From Dehalococcoidia bacterium (GTDB taxonomy: Bacteria > Chloroflexota > Dehalococcoidia > GIF9 > AB-539-J10): a stretch of 5,831 bases of DNA. Each line of letters opens with the position of its first letter. The stretch's first letter is position 1. The notes beneath the pieces were generated by a model. That model saw nothing but the letters and a program-made list of their open reading frames with translations, was not told the origin of the DNA and did not search any database. Location: positions 1 through 5,831 of the forward strand of contig JAUWGN010000075.1 in NCBI GenBank assembly GCA_030606385.1, given 5' to 3'. The position numbers were made by a program, and so were the translations under genes. Positions 1 through 5,498 of the stretch are shown piece by piece.

Positions 1-1
1 T

Positions 2-1168
2 AAGAGTATTCAGGAGATGATGCAGGGACGGGGAATTGACGTCTACCTTGGTTCTCGCCTGCGAACTATATCCTGGACGGTAGATGTTTTCTGTCCATGG
101 CGCAGTTATATAGTTATCCCCAAAAAGGGGCTTCCCACGGCTTTTACCTTCCTTATTGATGCGGACAGGATAGGACACGACTCGTGGCTTGATGATGAGC
201 ATGTCCTGGGATACGGACCTGTAGGGGGTCAGGATCAGATTACCATACTATCTAATAAAATCCTGGAATATCTCGATAAGGGTAAGGGGAAGGTCGGTAT
301 CGAGTCTGGAATGTCAAATTACCTTCCCGAGGGCAACCTTACCCATTATGAATATGACAAACTTGTAGAAGCTCTTCCTGATGTTGAGTTAGTAAACGCC
401 CATGACATTGTGGATAAGTTATCGCTGATCAAGGATAAAGGGACTATGAACCGTTTTCGAGAAGCATCCAGAATTGTCGACATCGGTCATCAAGCTGTAT
501 ACGAGGCTATTAAGGGTGGTGGGTGGAAAGGGATGACTGAAACAGAAATCGCCGGACTGGCCGCTTATGCTATGCGGAAAGCTGGCAGTGAATTTGAATG
601 GAGTTTTACTGGAGGAAACGAGATCGCCTCCGGGTACCGGACAGGATTAGCCCAGGGTGCCTGCACCCCCGCTAGCCGCAAAAAGCTGAAAGCAGGTGAA
701 CCTCTTATGGTCGATCTTCACGCCATGTTTAAACTTGGGTTGGGTGATCATACGCATAATTACCTGCTCAGTCCCGCAACTGAGCGACAGAAGTGGCACG
801 CCCAGAACTTTGTGGATTTGGTGAAACTTGTCCTGAAAGCCTATGGCCCCGGGGCCACGCCGTCATCATTGGCTGATAAGATGTTGGAATTCGCCGAGGA
901 CCATGACTTCATCGAGTTTGTGGTCCCCGGTTGTGAACATGGCATCGGAATGATGGGAGATGAGTGGCGCATCGGCATGAACGATGGTCCTTTTGAGTAC
1001 TGGACAAACCCTGACCATGTGTATCAAGCCGGTGAGATGGTGATATGCGCGATGCAGTACGCATGTCCCGAAGAAAATATTGGTTTCCGCTACGAAAATC
1101 CGATTATAATAACAGATAGAGGCTGTGAGCCTTTATCAAAATTTCCACTGCGCATTGAAGAAATCTAG
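2..1168 (+). CDS. M24-family (creatinase/aminopeptidase P-like) metallopeptidase, 5'-partial
   Basis: The reading frame is open to the left edge, so the true start probably lies outside the window; the first in-frame ATG is at 17 (numbering below starts there, 383 residues). The N-terminal part resembles a creatinase N-terminal domain. The C-terminal half, from about residue 145, is the M24 pita-bread fold that in this family cleaves Xaa-Pro peptides or related substrates with two metal ions. Ligand candidates seen are D233 (VDLHA), D244 (GDHTH, eleven residues later as in the family), H308 (EHGIG) and E360 (RYENP). The usual Glu in the GMVxTxEPG segment is M346 (ICAMQYA). The family His in the PHY/PHG segment appears as Q213, and the His seven residues after the ligand His is D315. 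The fold assignment is secure, but activity and substrate are open: it may be a specialised hydrolase or a non-peptidase homologue. No operon partner is visible; the gene is convergent with the zincin gene. Confidence 0.88.
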   Translation, partial: KSIQEMMQGRGIDVYLGSRLRTISWTVDVFCPWRSYIVIPKKGLPTAFTFLIDADRIGHDSWLDDEHVLGYGPVGGQDQITILSNKILEYLDKGKGKVGIESGMSNYLPEGNLTHYEYDKLVEALPDVELVNAHDIVDKLSLIKDKGTMNRFREASRIVDIGHQAVYEAIKGGGWKGMTETEIAGLAAYAMRKAGSEFEWSFTGGNEIASGYRTGLAQGACTPASRKKLKAGEPLMVDLHAMFKLGLGDHTHNYLLSPATERQKWHAQNFVDLVKLVLKAYGPGATPSSLADKMLEFAEDHDFIEFVVPGCEHGIGMMGDEWRIGMNDGPFEYWTNPDHVYQAGEMVICAMQYACPEENIGFRYENPIIITDRGCEPLSKFPLRIEEI

Positions 1169-1208
1169 GGTTGTCTAAGGTAAGGGACTGAGCCATATCA
1201 AAAATCAT

Positions 1209-1244
1209 TGCCTGCCAGGATCCCTACTTGAATGCCGGCAGGCA
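1209..1244 (-). terminator. Inverted repeat between convergent genes, candidate terminator
   Basis: The arms TGCCTGCC (1209-1216) and GGCAGGCA (1237-1244) are perfectly complementary across a 20-base loop. Read on the minus strand, the stem lies about 45 bases after the zincin stop and is followed within a few bases by five T (1204-1200), as expected of an intrinsic terminator. On the plus strand it follows the M24 stop by about 40 bases but has no T-tract directly after it. The long loop makes the call tentative. Confidence 0.4.
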
Positions 1245-1289
1245 GGAGCTGGCCAGGCCGAGTAACGCTGGGCAATTTTTGCTGCTTCC

Positions 1290-1676
1290 TTAAATTCGTT
1301 TTCTGTACTTCTTATTCTCGATGCTGCGCAGTGTCTTCTCATCAATGCCAAAGTGGTGAGCTATCTCGTGGCACACTACTTCAGTTATTTTCACGCCGAT
1401 CTCCTCATTAGAGTGACACTGACCCTCTATAGGCTTCTGAAAGATGCTTATTTTATCGGGCGGAACCAGCCCATATCCTCTGCCACGCTCAGTTTGGGGC
1501 ACGCCCTGGTAAAGCCCCAATAATTGGCTGCGATGGCTAAGTTTCACTTCCTTAAGCTGTCTTGACGTTGGCCAGTCATCTACAATGACATCAACATTTT
1601 CAAGCTTATTGCGAAACTCAAGAGGCAGATTATCAATGGCTTCCACCACGAGAGTCTCAAATTTCGCTCTGTCCAT
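1290..1676 (-). CDS. Small zincin-type metallopeptidase family protein (PF06262/DUF1025-like)
   Basis: This 128-residue protein matches the compact zincin family PF06262 over nearly its whole length. The N-terminus reads FETLVVEAIDNLP. The characteristic LLGLYQGVP segment lies at 52-60, a PPDKISIFQKP strand follows at about 72-82, and the zinc motif HEIAHHFGID is at 103-112. H103 and H107 should bind zinc, E104 should be the catalytic base, and D112 is a likely third ligand. The family is widespread in Actinobacteria and Chloroflexota, but its physiological substrate is not established. No signal peptide or membrane segment is seen, so a cytoplasmic location is inferred. The only Met near the N-terminus is the chosen start. 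It has no recognisable Shine-Dalgarno, and stop codons lie a few codons upstream. The C-terminus is basic (KKYRKRI). The gene is single and convergent with the M24 gene; a palindrome lies 36 bases upstream of its start. Confidence 0.9.
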   Translation of the reverse strand: MDRAKFETLVVEAIDNLPLEFRNKLENVDVIVDDWPTSRQLKEVKLSHRSQLLGLYQGVPQTERGRGYGLVPPDKISIFQKPIEGQCHSNEEIGVKITEVVCHEIAHHFGIDEKTLRSIENKKYRKRI

Positions 1677-1711
1677 ATCAGTGCTACTAGACTATCTAGC
1701 TTCCATTTTCT

Positions 1712-1725
1712 TTGGAACATTCCAA
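1712..1725. promoter_or_regulatory. 14-bp inverted repeat upstream of the zincin gene, candidate operator
   Basis: TTGGAACATTCCAA has perfect 6-bp arms around a CA centre. A third half-site, TTCCA, lies at 1701-1705 and forms a further inverted pair with the left arm. The site is 36-49 bases upstream of the zincin ATG, close to where a -35 region would fall if TAGATA (minus strand, 1698-1693) acted as -10. No good -35 hexamer is seen. Symmetry and position suggest a dimeric regulator site, but the regulator is unknown. Confidence 0.35.
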
Positions 1726-1911
1726 CAAGGCCATAGTATCATATTACTGGGGTTCAAGGGTTTTGCTTATCTTAGCAGTGCTTCCCTCTCCAAAGTTGTA
1801 ATTACATTCCGCACGGACAGAGATACACCACTGCAACTTAGAATACCGGTGGTATAGGGATATTGTTTTTGACTTCCCATTACACAAGGTTGCGTTCGCA
1901 TAGTTATCATG

Positions 1912-1940
1912 TTGCAAACTCTGAAACTCGACGTTATTAT
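1912..1940 (+). promoter_or_regulatory. Sigma70-type promoter for the SDR gene
   Basis: TTGCAA (1912-1917) and TATTAT (1935-1940) are separated by exactly 17 bases and match the -35 and -10 consensus at 4/6 and 5/6 positions. Transcription would start near 1947, giving a leader of just under 50 bases that ends in the AAGGAGG ribosome-binding site. Confidence 0.6.
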
Positions 1941-1980
1941 ACGAGCCAGGGATAGTGCGGCGCACGGATAATCCCGGGCA

Positions 1981-1987
1981 AAGGAGG
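1981..1987 (+). promoter_or_regulatory. Strong Shine-Dalgarno that favours a TTG start for the SDR gene
   Basis: AAGGAGG ends one base before the ATG at 1989, which is too close for normal initiation. It ends seven bases before the in-frame TTG at 1995, which is optimal spacing. The site therefore argues for TTG initiation. Confidence 0.65.
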
Positions 1988-1994
1988 TATGTTC

Positions 1995-2786
1995 TTGAAG
2001 GAATTCTCGCAGCAGAGACTAGCAGGTAGAATAGCGCTGGTGACGGGGGCTGGTTCCGGGATCGGTAGGGCAATCAGTTTACGGTATGCCAGGGAAGGGG
2101 CTGATATTGTAGTGGATGATATAAATCTGGAAGAGGCTAACGAGACAGCCAAGGGGATTGAGGAGTTGGGTAGAAAGGCTATGGTGATAAGGGCTGATGT
2201 CGGCGTATCGGCCGAGGTTGAAGCGATGTTTGAAAGAGCCTACAGTGAGTGGGGAAGAATAGACATTATGGTAAACAACGCCGGAATCAGTGGTTTACCG
2301 TATGTTCTTATCGAGCAAACCGAGGAAGAATGGGATCGCGTTATGAACACAAACCTCAAGGGTGTGTGGCTTTGTTCAAAGTTTGCTGCCATAAGGATGC
2401 TGAAGCAGGAAAGGAAGTTTGGTTCCCTGAGGGGGAAGATAATAAACGTTGCCTCCATCGCTGGTAAGACGGCGACACCACACATAGGTGCCTATTCAGC
2501 GAGCAAATTCGGAGTGATAGCCGTAACTCAAGTGTTCGCTAAAGAGCTAGCTCCCGACATAACCGTAAACGCTATCTGCCCTGGTTTCCATGTTACCGGC
2601 ATATATTTCAACAGTGAGGAAGTAGTAAGAGGCTCCATGAAGACTTTCAAGTCTCCGGAAATTCTCCTCGAAAGGCTTGGGAAAGCCGAAGACGTTGCCC
2701 CCCTGGCTGCCTTCCTGGCATCGGAAGACAGCGACTACATGACCGGTCAAGCTATGAACATCGACGGGGGAGTGGAGTTCCATTAA
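1995..2786 (+). CDS. Classical short-chain dehydrogenase/reductase (SDR)
   Basis: This is an NAD(P)(H)-dependent oxidoreductase of the classical SDR family, about 263 residues, full length. Numbering here is from the alternative ATG at 1989. The Rossmann cofactor motif TGAGSGIG is at 19-26, followed by the acidic end of beta-2 (VVDDIN, D44), which in this family favours NAD(H) over NADP(H). NNAG is at 96-99. The catalytic set is N122, S156 (NVAS), Y169 and K173 (YSASK). The PG motif is at 198-199, and the terminal segment MTGQAMNIDGG is typical of this group. A cytoplasmic soluble enzyme is expected, probably a homotetramer by family analogy. The substrate (secondary alcohol, ketone or 3-hydroxyacyl compound) cannot be read from the sequence. 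Its own promoter and strong ribosome-binding site precede it, and it appears monocistronic. The TTG at 1995 was preferred over the ATG at 1989 because of Shine-Dalgarno spacing. Confidence 0.93.
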   Translation: MKEFSQQRLAGRIALVTGAGSGIGRAISLRYAREGADIVVDDINLEEANETAKGIEELGRKAMVIRADVGVSAEVEAMFERAYSEWGRIDIMVNNAGISGLPYVLIEQTEEEWDRVMNTNLKGVWLCSKFAAIRMLKQERKFGSLRGKIINVASIAGKTATPHIGAYSASKFGVIAVTQVFAKELAPDITVNAICPGFHVTGIYFNSEEVVRGSMKTFKSPEILLERLGKAEDVAPLAAFLASEDSDYMTGQAMNIDGGVEFH

Positions 2787-3012
2787 GTTGTGGCTAGATC
2801 ACAATACAGTGGACGTAATTCACCAGGGTCCCGATGTCCAGGAACCAGTTGACCATTTTGTTAAGTCCCCAGACTAATTGCAATGAGTCAAGGCTGGAGC
2901 CCTCAGCGAGCTCGCCAGGGCGAGGACCATATGCCTGACCCCGTGCCCGAGAGAGCTAGGCAAGATCCAGTACCTGACCTCGTTAGTAGTGTCCATTGCA
3001 AGAAGCGAAAAT
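2787..3012. other. Intergenic region between convergent SDR and M28 genes
   Basis: No gene is recognised here. Two overlapping symmetric GC-rich elements occur: GCGAGCTCGC (2906-2915), and CTCGCC-AG-GGCGAG (2911-2924). Neither is followed by a T-tract, so they are weak terminator candidates. A short near-repeat beginning CCTGACC occurs at about 2934 and again at about 2973. Confidence 0.4.
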
Positions 3013-4263
3013 TCAGGATTCACCATCCTTTTTGAGTATATAGTCCCGGGCAATTTTGAGAGCTGCCTTGACCACCTCTGGTTCGATATATTTAGTCAGA
3101 TCATTCGGGGTGTGATACACCAACCCTTCACTGAACTTACTGATATCGAAGCTGATGGCGGCCATATTGGTAGCCTCGACTCCAATTTTGCCGAATTCAG
3201 CAGCATCTGTGCTCCCGGCGCCAAAAGGCATACTGGAAATCCGGGCAACATAGCCCAATGATTTTGCAACATCGACGCACTCCTGTGCCATCTCATGGGA
3301 AAGTTTCACAGAATTATTCAGATCACGGTGGAGAAAGTTGAGGTCTTTGACTTTGTAAAGCGTATCGATGTTCAAGACGTAAGTCTTCGTATGGAGTAAT
3401 TCTGGCCTATGCTTTTTGCAAAAGGCGCGTGCTCCACGGAGCCCGGCTTCTTCAGCATCGAAAGATGCCATCATCAAGCGAGTATGCCGCAGCGGGTTTG
3501 TACCTGCTTGCTTAGCATCGTGAAAAAGCTTTGCGGTCTCATTGGTAATTGCTACGGCAATCATGTTATCGCCTGCAGCCGGAGATACCTGCCGGGTTGT
3601 AAAAAATGCCAGGGGAAGGACAAAAACGGCACCCACTAGCAGCACCAACGGCAGCCAGGGATGTGTCCACTCAAGAACAGAACCGCGAAATACTACCAAC
3701 GCGGTTTCTATCAAAGAAACAAAGAAACCAAGCAGTAGAAACGCTATCCCTGCAGTGATAAATCTAGCATAGTATTTTGGGGCGTGGGCAATAAGTTGAA
3801 ACACGTAGGCGGCGTCATGATGTCCGCTGACGATGATTTGCTGCCTCACCTCGCCCTCTGGCTCAATGGAGCCGAAAACATTATAGCCGGCGGCTTTGGG
3901 AAAGAGTGGGTCAAATGTTTCCCAATAGCGCACGAATTGGCAATAGAATACAAGGATTCCTAATGAGTAACCGATGAGCGCAGGCAAAGGGAACTGGAGA
4001 TATAATAGAGTGGAGCAAATAAAATAAAGAACGACCAGTGCGGGGATATATTTCAGAAAGCTCTTCGGGTGGACGGTGAAATCTTCAATTCGCACGGAGG
4101 CCGCGTCACAATTTTTGGTGAATTCCTCTTTTATCCGGCTGGCAGCATTCCGGCAAGCCTCTGTACCTGCCAGGCGGTTAGCATATTTTTCGACGACTTC
4201 GTTAGTAAAATCGAAGACGCGTTGCACATGACTTTCATTTATGTCCAGGATAGAGTTTGCCAT
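3013..4263 (-). CDS. Membrane-anchored M28-family zinc metallopeptidase
   Basis: This 416-residue protein carries all expected M28 (aminopeptidase Y/S type) zinc-site elements: H148-x-D150 (SGHHDAAY), bridging D232 (AAGDN), E271-E272 (DAEEAGLRG), D300 (NIDT) and H384 (VYHTPNDL). M28 enzymes are co-catalytic di-zinc exopeptidases. Unusually, four hydrophobic segments are present at about 72-90, 94-112, 168-192 and 203-223. The first pair precedes the catalytic motifs, and the second pair lies between the HxD motif and the bridging Asp. The protein is therefore probably an integral membrane peptidase; the side facing the active site is not clear. No cleavable signal peptide is seen. The start ATG has no Shine-Dalgarno, but a strong promoter 18-46 bases upstream predicts a leader of only about ten bases. 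The gene is monocistronic by appearance and convergent with the SDR gene. The substrate is unknown. Confidence 0.9.
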   Translation of the reverse strand: MANSILDINESHVQRVFDFTNEVVEKYANRLAGTEACRNAASRIKEEFTKNCDAASVRIEDFTVHPKSFLKYIPALVVLYFICSTLLYLQFPLPALIGYSLGILVFYCQFVRYWETFDPLFPKAAGYNVFGSIEPEGEVRQQIIVSGHHDAAYVFQLIAHAPKYYARFITAGIAFLLLGFFVSLIETALVVFRGSVLEWTHPWLPLVLLVGAVFVLPLAFFTTRQVSPAAGDNMIAVAITNETAKLFHDAKQAGTNPLRHTRLMMASFDAEEAGLRGARAFCKKHRPELLHTKTYVLNIDTLYKVKDLNFLHRDLNNSVKLSHEMAQECVDVAKSLGYVARISSMPFGAGSTDAAEFGKIGVEATNMAAISFDISKFSEGLVYHTPNDLTKYIEPEVVKAALKIARDYILKKDGES

Positions 4264-4280
4264 ATCAGAACAGTATGCTC

Positions 4281-4309
4281 ATGTTAAGGCTCTGCTCAGC
4301 AGGTGTCAA
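4281..4309 (-). promoter_or_regulatory. Sigma70-type promoter for the M28 peptidase gene
   Basis: On the minus strand a perfect TTGACA (4309-4304) is followed after exactly 17 bases by TAACAT (4286-4281), 4/6 to the -10 consensus. The predicted transcription start is near 4274, leaving a leader of roughly ten bases before the ATG at 4263. This agrees with the absence of a ribosome-binding site. Confidence 0.62.
4292..4302. promoter_or_regulatory. Palindrome in the M28 promoter spacer, candidate operator
   Basis: CTGCT-C-AGCAG is a perfect 5-bp-arm hyphenated palindrome sitting wholly between the -35 and -10 hexamers of the M28 promoter. This is a classical repressor (or MerR-type activator) position. 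The assignment rests only on symmetry and location. Confidence 0.35.
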
Positions 4310-4331
4310 GGCGTTTAACGAACCGAAAACC

Positions 4332-4344
4332 AGCCGCTGCGGCT
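4332..4344 (-). terminator. Short hairpin after the HTH gene, weak candidate terminator
   Basis: AGCCGC and GCGGCT flank a single base. On the minus strand this lies about 65 bases beyond the HTH stop and is followed by GGTTTTCGGTT, a poor U-tract. It also lies shortly upstream of the M28 promoter, so termination here would separate the two transcription units. Confidence 0.33.
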
Positions 4345-4408
4345 ATTATCCTTCAGGGATTTTTGGATAGCTTGAACAAAGATTGTTAGTCCTTTCTGTG
4401 TGAAGGAG

Positions 4409-4648
4409 CTACCGCGTCAAAAGCTTATCCAGTGTTATAAAGAGTTCTATGTCTTTTCGCTTGAACCTGCGGTCACCTCTTGGCCCGAGGCGATAGGCAT
4501 GAAGCAGCCTTTTATTGGACCACTGTCTTATTGTGTTGGGATGAACACGCAATAGCCTAGCTGCCTCACTAGTGGTCAGCATCTCTGAATCCATCGACTC
4601 CAGTTTCATTTTTGCTTTCATCTTAGGAGGCCTAGATTTAATGCCCAT
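4409..4648 (-). CDS. Small helix-turn-helix DNA-binding protein (MerR/excisionase, BldC-like)
   Basis: This 79-residue protein consists almost entirely of an HTH_17/MerR-like DNA-binding domain. LTTSEAARLLRVHPNTIRQW (24-43) contains the helix-turn-helix. It is followed by the NKRLLHAYRLGPRGDRRFKR wing (45-64) and the DIELFITL helix (66-73). This layout is typical of BldC-type regulators and phage excisionases, which bind DNA as small proteins without an effector domain. A regulatory role is inferred; no integrase is present to support an excisionase role. The start is uncertain. The ATG at 4648 has no Shine-Dalgarno and adds a basic extension of about 20 residues. The Met at 4594 (MDSEMLTTSEAARLL) begins where such proteins usually begin and has GGAG three bases ahead. 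One copy of the duplicated 76-bp element lies 58 bases upstream of the longer start. Confidence 0.82.
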   Translation of the reverse strand: MGIKSRPPKMKAKMKLESMDSEMLTTSEAARLLRVHPNTIRQWSNKRLLHAYRLGPRGDRRFKRKDIELFITLDKLLTR

Positions 4649-4706
4649 AAAGTGGCTGTTAAGATTTCATTAAAAATGGGGTGGCCTTCGCTGGGAGGAT
4701 TTGTTT

Positions 4707-4782
4707 GCTGGTCTTGTAGCCTCCATGGGTTAACCACCAAACTCTTGAAAAGCAACCAGCCTGCAAAGTAGTCGTGATACCA
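4707..4782. repeat. Direct repeat copy 1, upstream of the HTH gene
   Basis: This 76-base element matches 5340-5416. The core from 4727 differs from copy 2 at four substitutions and one single-base gap over about 57 columns, while the leftmost 18 bases are about 70% alike. It contains the perfect palindrome GGTTAACC (4728-4735) and an inverted pair GCTGGT (4707-4712)/ACCAGC (4755-4760). It lies between the MarR stop and the HTH start. Relative to the minus-strand genes it has the same orientation as copy 2, and it sits upstream of the HTH gene as copy 2 sits upstream of the MarR gene. Confidence 0.85.
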
Positions 4783-4790
4783 TGTTGGCA

Positions 4791-4819
4791 CAGCACCTAC
4801 AGCTACAGGAGCAGTGCTG
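4791..4819 (-). terminator. Inverted repeat directly after the MarR stop, weak terminator candidate
   Basis: CAGCAC (4791-4796) and GTGCTG (4814-4819) can pair across 17 bases and begin one base past the MarR stop codon on the minus strand. The loop contains the tandem CTACAG-CTACAG. No T-tract follows, so termination is uncertain. Confidence 0.28.
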
Positions 4820-4820
4820 A

Positions 4821-5300
4821 TTAATACTGTGGCAAAGGTGGCGGTTTGTACTCCACTATAAGCTCTTTAAACGCCTTATTCCGTAATTTTTCCAGGCATG
4901 ACCTTAGTTGCTGGCGCTCTTCTTTAGACAGCGAAGATATTATCTTGTAGATGGACTTTCTTCTGGTTGACTTATCGTAGGCTTGCCGTCCCTTCTCCGT
5001 TATACTCACCCGCACCAGGTTTCTTTTATCCAGATCTTGGGTCTGTCTCAGCAGCCCTTTCTTTTCCATCCTGTTCAAAAGCGCGGAAACCGTGTGGGGC
5101 TCTCTAAATATCCGCCGGGAAATCTCAGCAGGCGTTGCCTTTTCACCAATGGCCTGGATGACCACCAAAACCCCGACCTCTACAACTGAGATACCGACTT
5201 GATCAAGTTCTTTCTGTCTCGCCCTGAGTGCCGCATCCGTAGTCTGGTGTAGCAGTACCCAGAGGTTGTAATCTTCGTCCACAGGTGAGATATTTTTCAT
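4821..5300 (-). CDS. MarR-family winged-helix transcriptional regulator
   Basis: This 159-residue protein has the usual MarR length and layout: an N-terminal dimerisation helix (about 10-35), then a winged helix-turn-helix. ATPAEISRRIF (55-65) is the first HTH helix, REPHTVSALLNRMEKKGLL (66-84) contains the recognition helix, and the wing DLDKRNLVRVSITEKG (89-104) carries the family's conserved D and R residues. C-terminal dimerisation helices run to about 149, and the protein ends in a short proline-rich tail (YKPPPLPQY). Such proteins are dimeric regulators that bind palindromes and often repress their own gene. No effector can be read from the sequence. The ATG at 5300 is preferred over an in-frame GTG at 5336 because GGAGGG lies just ahead of it. 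No dedicated transporter or enzyme gene is paired with it. Copy 2 of the 76-bp element begins 39 bases upstream, so it is a natural candidate binding region. Confidence 0.92.
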   Translation of the reverse strand: MKNISPVDEDYNLWVLLHQTTDAALRARQKELDQVGISVVEVGVLVVIQAIGEKATPAEISRRIFREPHTVSALLNRMEKKGLLRQTQDLDKRNLVRVSITEKGRQAYDKSTRRKSIYKIISSLSKEERQQLRSCLEKLRNKAFKELIVEYKPPPLPQY

Positions 5301-5303
5301 AGT

Positions 5304-5309
5304 CCCTCC
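5304..5309 (-). promoter_or_regulatory. Ribosome-binding site fixing the MarR start
   Basis: GGAGGG on the minus strand ends three bases before the ATG at 5300 (four if GGAGG is counted). The upstream in-frame GTG at 5336 has nothing comparable. Confidence 0.65.
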
Positions 5310-5339
5310 ATATTCGGAATTGGCTAAAGTTGCCACTGA

Positions 5340-5416
5340 GCTGGTCCGGTCACTTCCACGGGTTAACCACCAAACTCATGAAAGGCAACCAGCCTGTCAA
5401 AGCAGTCATGATACCA
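5340..5416. repeat. Direct repeat copy 2, in the MarR upstream region
   Basis: This is the second copy of the element at 4707-4782, 77 bases long because of one inserted T. It keeps the GGTTAACC palindrome (5361-5368) and the GCTGGT (5340-5345)/ACCAGC (5388-5393) inverted pair. On the minus strand the extra T creates a perfect TTGACA (5400-5395) that is absent from copy 1, but no convincing -10 follows it. The copy occupies most of the expected MarR promoter region. Confidence 0.85.
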
Positions 5417-5498
5417 CAGTCTCTGAAGAGGAATCAACATGGAGTTGCCAGACCCCACCCGTCCTTACCCCGGTCGTCTCCAAGAAACTAATGGAATA

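Larger units (their letters stand above)
1677..1994. other. Non-coding divergent intergenic region between zincin and SDR genes
   Basis: This stretch separates the divergently transcribed zincin (minus) and SDR (plus) genes. The open frames crossing it have no family resemblance and no ribosome-binding site, so I treat it as non-coding. It holds the 1712-1725 palindrome on the zincin side, a hyphenated repeat ATACC-GGT-GGTAT at 1843-1855, and the SDR promoter at 1912-1940. The SDR leader contains two tiny symmetric elements (GTGC-GGC-GCAC at 1955-1965 and GGATAATCC at 1966-1974), followed by the strong ribosome-binding site. No tRNA or known riboswitch is recognised. Confidence 0.6.

Noticed and set aside
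1745..1770. tRNA-like T-arm sequence GGGTTCAAGGG
   Set aside because: The flanking bases do not form the T stem, and no acceptor, anticodon arm or CCA end can be assembled around it.
1585..1857. Open frame of 90 codons on the plus strand
   Set aside because: Its first third is the antisense of the well-recognised zincin gene. The rest lies in intergenic DNA with no recognisable motif or start signal.
1744..2073. Open frame of 109 codons on the minus strand overlapping the SDR start
   Set aside because: It has no family resemblance or ribosome-binding site, is antisense to the real SDR gene and its promoter, and its composition is unlike the neighbouring proteins.
2906..2924. GC-rich symmetric elements between SDR and M28 as an intrinsic terminator
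   Set aside because: Stem-forming symmetry is present, but the loop is only two bases and neither strand has a following T-tract.
4409..4648. Phage excisionase as evidence of a prophage or integrative element
   Set aside because: The fold is shared with ordinary BldC-like regulators. No integrase, att duplication, tRNA target or other phage gene is present in the window.
5350..5409. Short 19-codon frame in copy 2 beginning MTALTGWLPF
   Set aside because: The ATG is absent in copy 1, the single-base gap shifts the frame, and most differences between the copies change the amino acid, so coding in this frame is not conserved.
4707..5416. Repeats as integron attC sites around a MarR cassette
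   Set aside because: Size and flanking position are suggestive, but the GTTRRRY/RYYYAAC core pairs are absent (GTTAACC does not fit) and there is no integrase nearby.
4707..5416. Repeats as a CRISPR array or as terminal repeats of an insertion sequence
   Set aside because: There are only two copies, about 630 bases apart, with a regulator gene between them. No transposase, no terminal inverted repeats and no target duplications are visible.
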